Shown: piece by piece, positions 6,808 to 9,062 of the stretch
How the letters are laid out: each line of letters begins with the position of its first letter
How positions within the stretch are numbered: the first letter of the stretch is position 1
From: Myxococcales bacterium
Lineage (GTDB): Bacteria; Myxococcota_A; Polyangia; Fen-1088
NCBI GenBank assembly: GCA_003170035.1
Contig: PMZX01000163.1
Coordinates: forward strand, 1-9,062
Reading direction: 5' to 3'
DNA: 9,062 nt
Position numbers and translations under genes: made by a program
Notes under the pieces: model-generated
Databases searched by the model: none
Seen by the model: the letters and a program-made list of their open reading frames with translations, nothing else
What the model was told of the DNA's origin: nothing

Positions 6808-6838
6808 ATCGAGGCCGATTCGTAGTGGGGCTTGTGAC

Positions 6839-7198
6839 ATGACCAAATCGGAGCTTGCCGAGCGCCTGTCGCAGGCACAGAAGCTGCCCAAGGGCCGTGC
6901 CGGGCTGCTGCTCGACACGATATTCGATTGTCTGCTCCAGGCGCTGAGCCGGGACGAGCGCATCGAAATCCGAGGGTTCGGCAGTTTCGAAACCCGGCAC
7001 TACCGGGCCCGCAAGGGACGTAATCCGCGGACCGGCGCGTCCGTGCAGGTAAAGCCGAAGCGCCTGCCCTTCTTTAAGGTTGGCAAGGAACTGCGTGATC
7101 GGATCGGCGACGGCCTGCGCGCCACCCGCGAGTTGCCAGCCGCGGCCCCTGCAGCGCCCACCGCCCCGCTGGTCGCGACTTCTGCAAATAAATCCTAG
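6839..7198 (+). CDS. ihfB: IHF-beta-like / HU-family nucleoid DNA-binding protein
   Basis: Small basic DNA-bending protein of the HU/IHF family, acting on the nucleoid as a dimer. The start MTKSELAERL, then RIEIRGFGSF (41-50), HYRARKGRNPRTG (54-66) and FFKVGKELRDR (78-88), closely follow E. coli IHF-beta, including Pro63 in the arm, which intercalates into DNA in this family. The 119 residues exceed the usual 90-100 because of a C-terminal tail (about 93-119) rich in Ala and Pro. ATG 6839 is chosen because it begins the conserved MTKSEL; GTGGGG about 8 nt upstream is a modest ribosome binding site. In-frame codons upstream to 6611 are non-coding. The partner subunit is not in the window, so the protein could equally act as a homodimeric HU. 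The stop TAG is part of a CTAG shared with the convergent gene. Confidence 0.93.
   Translation: MTKSELAERLSQAQKLPKGRAGLLLDTIFDCLLQALSRDERIEIRGFGSFETRHYRARKGRNPRTGASVQVKPKRLPFFKVGKELRDRIGDGLRATRELPAAAPAAPTAPLVATSANKS
7195..7198. other. Second shared CTAG: both stop codons of a convergent gene pair
   Basis: TAG at 7196-7198 ends the IHF-like gene (Lys-Ser-stop) and TAG at 7197-7195 on the minus strand ends the Cys-rich lipoprotein gene (Ser-Tyr-stop). This repeats the 4-bp overlap seen at 2364-2367. Confidence 0.95.
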
Positions 7199-7920
7199 TA
7201 ACTCGCCTGCACCCGTCCCTTGAGTTTGATCGTCAGTTCGCCTGTGGGCACAGGTCCGCTCTCCTCGACCACCTGACCTGACAGGATGAGGTCAAACGGC
7301 GTGTTGAAGTCCGTGAGATAGGTTGAAAGCGCAACCTGCGCCTCGGCGGCGAGAGTGACCTGACTGTCGTCCGACTGCCACGGGATGCTGGCCAAGAACA
7401 TCGCGCCGGCGGCGTGAGCTGAGACGACGCCTCGGGGGGCGACGTAGAGACCGACTGCGCGCAAGGGCAAGGGGTCAATCCCAGCGTCAGCCTTGGAAAC
7501 CCTGATCTCGAGTGGGTCGATGGTCGCCTGCGCGAGAACCCAATGACGCTCGTCCTGCAGCGCCGGGACGTTCCTCAGATCGATCTCATTGGTGTCGTCG
7601 TAGTCAAAGGCCAAGGCGCACCTGTCGTGGTCGTCGCAGCTTAGCGGGTACTCTTGGCAGTCCACCACGGGATCGATTATGGGAGACAGCTGGCAACAGT
7701 CAGCTACCAGCGCGGCCGGGCCGCGACAGACCACCTGCGGCACGCCGGTTGGAGGAGGCTGCCACCAGCGCGAATCGGTCGTGCTGATCCCGAAGGGTGC
7801 GGGAGTCAAATCGAAACTCAGCGCTCCGCCGCCCACCTGGTCGAACAGACTGCATCCGCCTGCCGCTGGGACGGCGGCGGCAAGCCAGGCAACCCAGAGA
7901 GGCCCGACAGTGCCGCGCAT
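7195..7920 (-). CDS. Predicted Cys-rich lipoprotein of unknown function
   Basis: 241-residue exported protein that I do not recognise. The N-terminus has a short hydrophobic signal (LWVAWLAAAVPAA) ending in AGGC, with Cys23 as the likely lipidation site; Ala at -3 makes this lipobox weaker than usual. The N-terminal half has six further cysteines at 65, 75, 76, 88, 95 and 101, enough for three disulfides in the periplasm. Acidic segments (CDDHDRC, FDYDDTNEIDL, about 95-115) might bind a metal, which is speculation. The C-terminal half looks like alternating beta strands, ending GELTIKLKGRVQASY. The ATG start at 7920 has only a weak TAGG-type ribosome binding site about 9 nt upstream. The gene lies 95 nt after the cupin gene on the same strand and may be co-transcribed with it. 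It ends on the CTAG shared with the IHF-like gene. Confidence 0.8.
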   Translation of the reverse strand: MRGTVGPLWVAWLAAAVPAAGGCSLFDQVGGGALSFDLTPAPFGISTTDSRWWQPPPTGVPQVVCRGPAALVADCCQLSPIIDPVVDCQEYPLSCDDHDRCALAFDYDDTNEIDLRNVPALQDERHWVLAQATIDPLEIRVSKADAGIDPLPLRAVGLYVAPRGVVSAHAAGAMFLASIPWQSDDSQVTLAAEAQVALSTYLTDFNTPFDLILSGQVVEESGPVPTGELTIKLKGRVQASY

Positions 7921-7942
7921 GGGGCACAGCCTATCCTATGAT

Positions 7943-7960
7943 GAGGTCCTTGAGAACCTC
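7943..7960 (-). other. RNA hairpin in the cupin-lipoprotein gap
   Basis: The minus-strand sequence GAGGTTCTCAAGGACCTC folds as a 7-bp stem (one G-U pair) closed by a UCAA loop. On the plus strand the same site pairs less well, which suggests the element acts in minus-strand RNA. No U-run follows, so it is not a standard intrinsic terminator. It sits 22 nt before the lipoprotein ATG and might shape the leader or protect an mRNA end. Confidence 0.45.
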
Positions 7961-8015
7961 TCGGGGATCACATTTTCCGTACCCTAGACCTTCTGTTCGT
8001 CGCGCAGCTCGAGGT

Positions 8016-9062
8016 TCATGGAGCCGAACCGGTCGACCCGGGACGCGTCCTCGCCGCTGGTTTGGCGGGCGCGGCAGGCGACGCGCTGGGGCTGGGCACA
8101 GCTCCTGTCGGCCGGGCCGAGGCGAGGAACTGCACAGCCACCACCTTCTCGGGTGGTTTTTCGGCCTTGTCGCTCTTTTCGGTGATGAATTTGATGGCGT
8201 GAGGCTGTCCCGCCGGCAGCACCAGCACGCTGTCGTTGCCAAACGGGTAGTCCTCGCGGCCAACGCTCAGTTTGCCTTCCCCCGCCACCATGTAGAGGAT
8301 CTCCGTCGATCGTCCATGATCGTGTCGCGGCACTTCGGCGCCCAGGGGAAACTCCAGCAGGTTGACGGTCACAGCGACGCTGCCGGTTGCCTTGGTATCA
8401 AGCAGAACCTTGACCGTGCCCTTTCCGCCGGCAGCGGGTGCGGCCGCTACTTCGGTTGCTGTCACTGCCACCACGTGACCGTTCCCCTCGGCTGGGACCT
8501 TGGCCGAGGACGAGTCGCGAATCACCTCGAAATCGGCCCGTCCTCGCACATCGGTCGGGTCGCGGTACACGCGCTCGGGCCCCGGTGGCGCGAATGCCTG
8601 CAAGAAGATCGCCGTGCTCTGGCGGCCCATGTTCTCGATCACATGCGGATATCCAGCGGGCACGAACACCGCCGCGCCTTCGTCCAGCTTGATGGGTGCC
8701 ACTCCGGTAGGTCCCAGCAGGCGCGCGTGGCCCTTGAGCAAGTAGAGGACCTTGGCGCTGCGGGGGTGACGGTGCATGGCCACGCGGCTGGCCGGGCCGA
8801 CGTTCAACTGAGTCAACGAGATGCCTTGCACGCGCATGTTGGTCTCGTCGGCCAGCACCTTGACGGTAAAGGGGGCGTCGCGTTTCGGGCCCGCGGTGGC
8901 CTTGCCGGACGGAGCAGAGCCGAGCACGCGCTCGGGCACGTCCTCGGCCTTGACCACGAACTGGCTCATCTGCGACTGGAATGAGAACGGCAGCACGACC
9001 CTGGCACCTGGTTCGATCCCCTCCACAGTCCAGCCCATGGCTGCCTTTTGCACGCATGCCGA
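8016..9062 (-). CDS. Bicupin-domain protein, possibly a lipoprotein; 5' end outside the window
   Basis: Two cupin beta-barrels in one chain (numbered from the GTG at 9053). Domain 1 (about 72-160) has MHRHPRSAK (93-101) and VPAGYPHVIEN (131-141), giving H94, H96 and H137, but Lys101 stands where the usual metal-ligand Glu falls. Domain 2 (about 213-312) has RHDHGRSTE (243-251) and LPAGQPH (279-285), with the complete set H244, H246, E251, H285. The protein ends in a Pro/Ala/Ser-rich tail from about 320. The frame stays open to the window edge: the codons before the GTG read Ser-Ala-Cys, like a lipobox, so the real start is probably to the right and the GTG is internal. Reaction and ligand cannot be told; cupins range from oxygenases and isomerases to sugar or metabolite binders. 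The TGA stop overlaps an ATG (ATGA) that opens only 11 codons. The lipoprotein gene follows after 95 nt. Confidence 0.85.
   Translation of the reverse strand, partial: SACVQKAAMGWTVEGIEPGARVVLPFSFQSQMSQFVVKAEDVPERVLGSAPSGKATAGPKRDAPFTVKVLADETNMRVQGISLTQLNVGPASRVAMHRHPRSAKVLYLLKGHARLLGPTGVAPIKLDEGAAVFVPAGYPHVIENMGRQSTAIFLQAFAPPGPERVYRDPTDVRGRADFEVIRDSSSAKVPAEGNGHVVAVTATEVAAAPAAGGKGTVKVLLDTKATGSVAVTVNLLEFPLGAEVPRHDHGRSTEILYMVAGEGKLSVGREDYPFGNDSVLVLPAGQPHAIKFITEKSDKAEKPPEKVVAVQFLASARPTGAVPSPSASPAAPAKPAARTRPGSTGSAP

Larger units (their letters stand above)
6643..6838. promoter_or_regulatory. Divergent intergenic region between SAM hydrolase and IHF-like genes
   Basis: This 196-nt non-coding stretch separates two divergent genes and should hold both promoters. 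The plus-strand side has an A/T-rich island at about 6790-6809 with a good -10 match. The minus-strand side carries two abutting 16-bp repeats. I could not identify a convincing -35/-10 pair for the minus strand, nor a known riboswitch fold. Confidence 0.6.

Noticed and set aside
7241..7254. CCTGTG/CACAGG inverted repeat just after the IHF-like gene as a terminator
   Set aside because: No T-run follows, the loop is only 2 nt at full pairing, and it lies inside the lipoprotein coding sequence.
7797..8984. 395-codon plus-strand frame opposite the cupin gene
   Set aside because: No domain is visible, and the cupin motifs on the other strand explain the region.

Overview
The window looks like ordinary chromosome from a GC-rich Gram-negative bacterium. 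The best fit is Myxococcota or another former deltaproteobacterium. The grounds are the strong G/C third-position bias, an IHF-beta-like protein, a proteobacterial-type HrpB helicase, and two or three lipobox-bearing proteins of no recognisable family. This placement is an inference; no rRNA or other phylogenetic marker was compared. I see no mobile element, CRISPR array, rRNA or tRNA gene, or phage gene.

Layout. Positions 1-1044 (minus) hold rnc (RNase III) followed 1 nt later by the start of a poly(A) polymerase / CCA-adding nucleotidyltransferase gene that runs off the left edge: an RNA-processing pair. Only 15 nt away, divergently, an ABC1/UbiB-family atypical kinase occupies 1060-2367 (plus). 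It meets hrpB (2364-4979, minus) tail to tail, both genes ending in one shared CTAG. hrpB is the last gene of a tightly overlapped minus-strand cluster: S-adenosylmethionine hydrolase (DUF62), then a lipoprotein of unknown function (ATGA overlap), then hrpB (TGATG overlap).

A 196-nt divergent intergenic region (6643-6838) carries a plausible -10 element for an IHF-beta-like gene (6839-7198, plus) and a pair of abutting 16-bp imperfect repeats upstream of the SAM hydrolase gene. The IHF-like gene again ends tail to tail, through a shared CTAG, with a Cys-rich predicted lipoprotein gene (7195-7920, minus). Upstream of that gene is a 95-nt gap holding a 7-bp hairpin. Then comes a bicupin protein gene (8016 to the right edge, minus) whose true start lies outside the window; the last three visible codons spell a possible lipobox (S-A-C).

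How the genes fit together. Several are housekeeping nucleic-acid functions: RNase III, a terminal nucleotidyltransferase, a DEAH helicase and a nucleoid protein. Interspersed are a SAM-consuming enzyme, a membrane-associated atypical kinase and exported proteins. I found no convincing new multi-gene system. The points most worth a second look are the coupled SAM hydrolase-lipoprotein-hrpB cluster, the two CTAG-sharing convergent pairs, the tandem 16-bp repeat, a metal-site change in RNase III and another in the first cupin domain, and the two unassigned lipoproteins.
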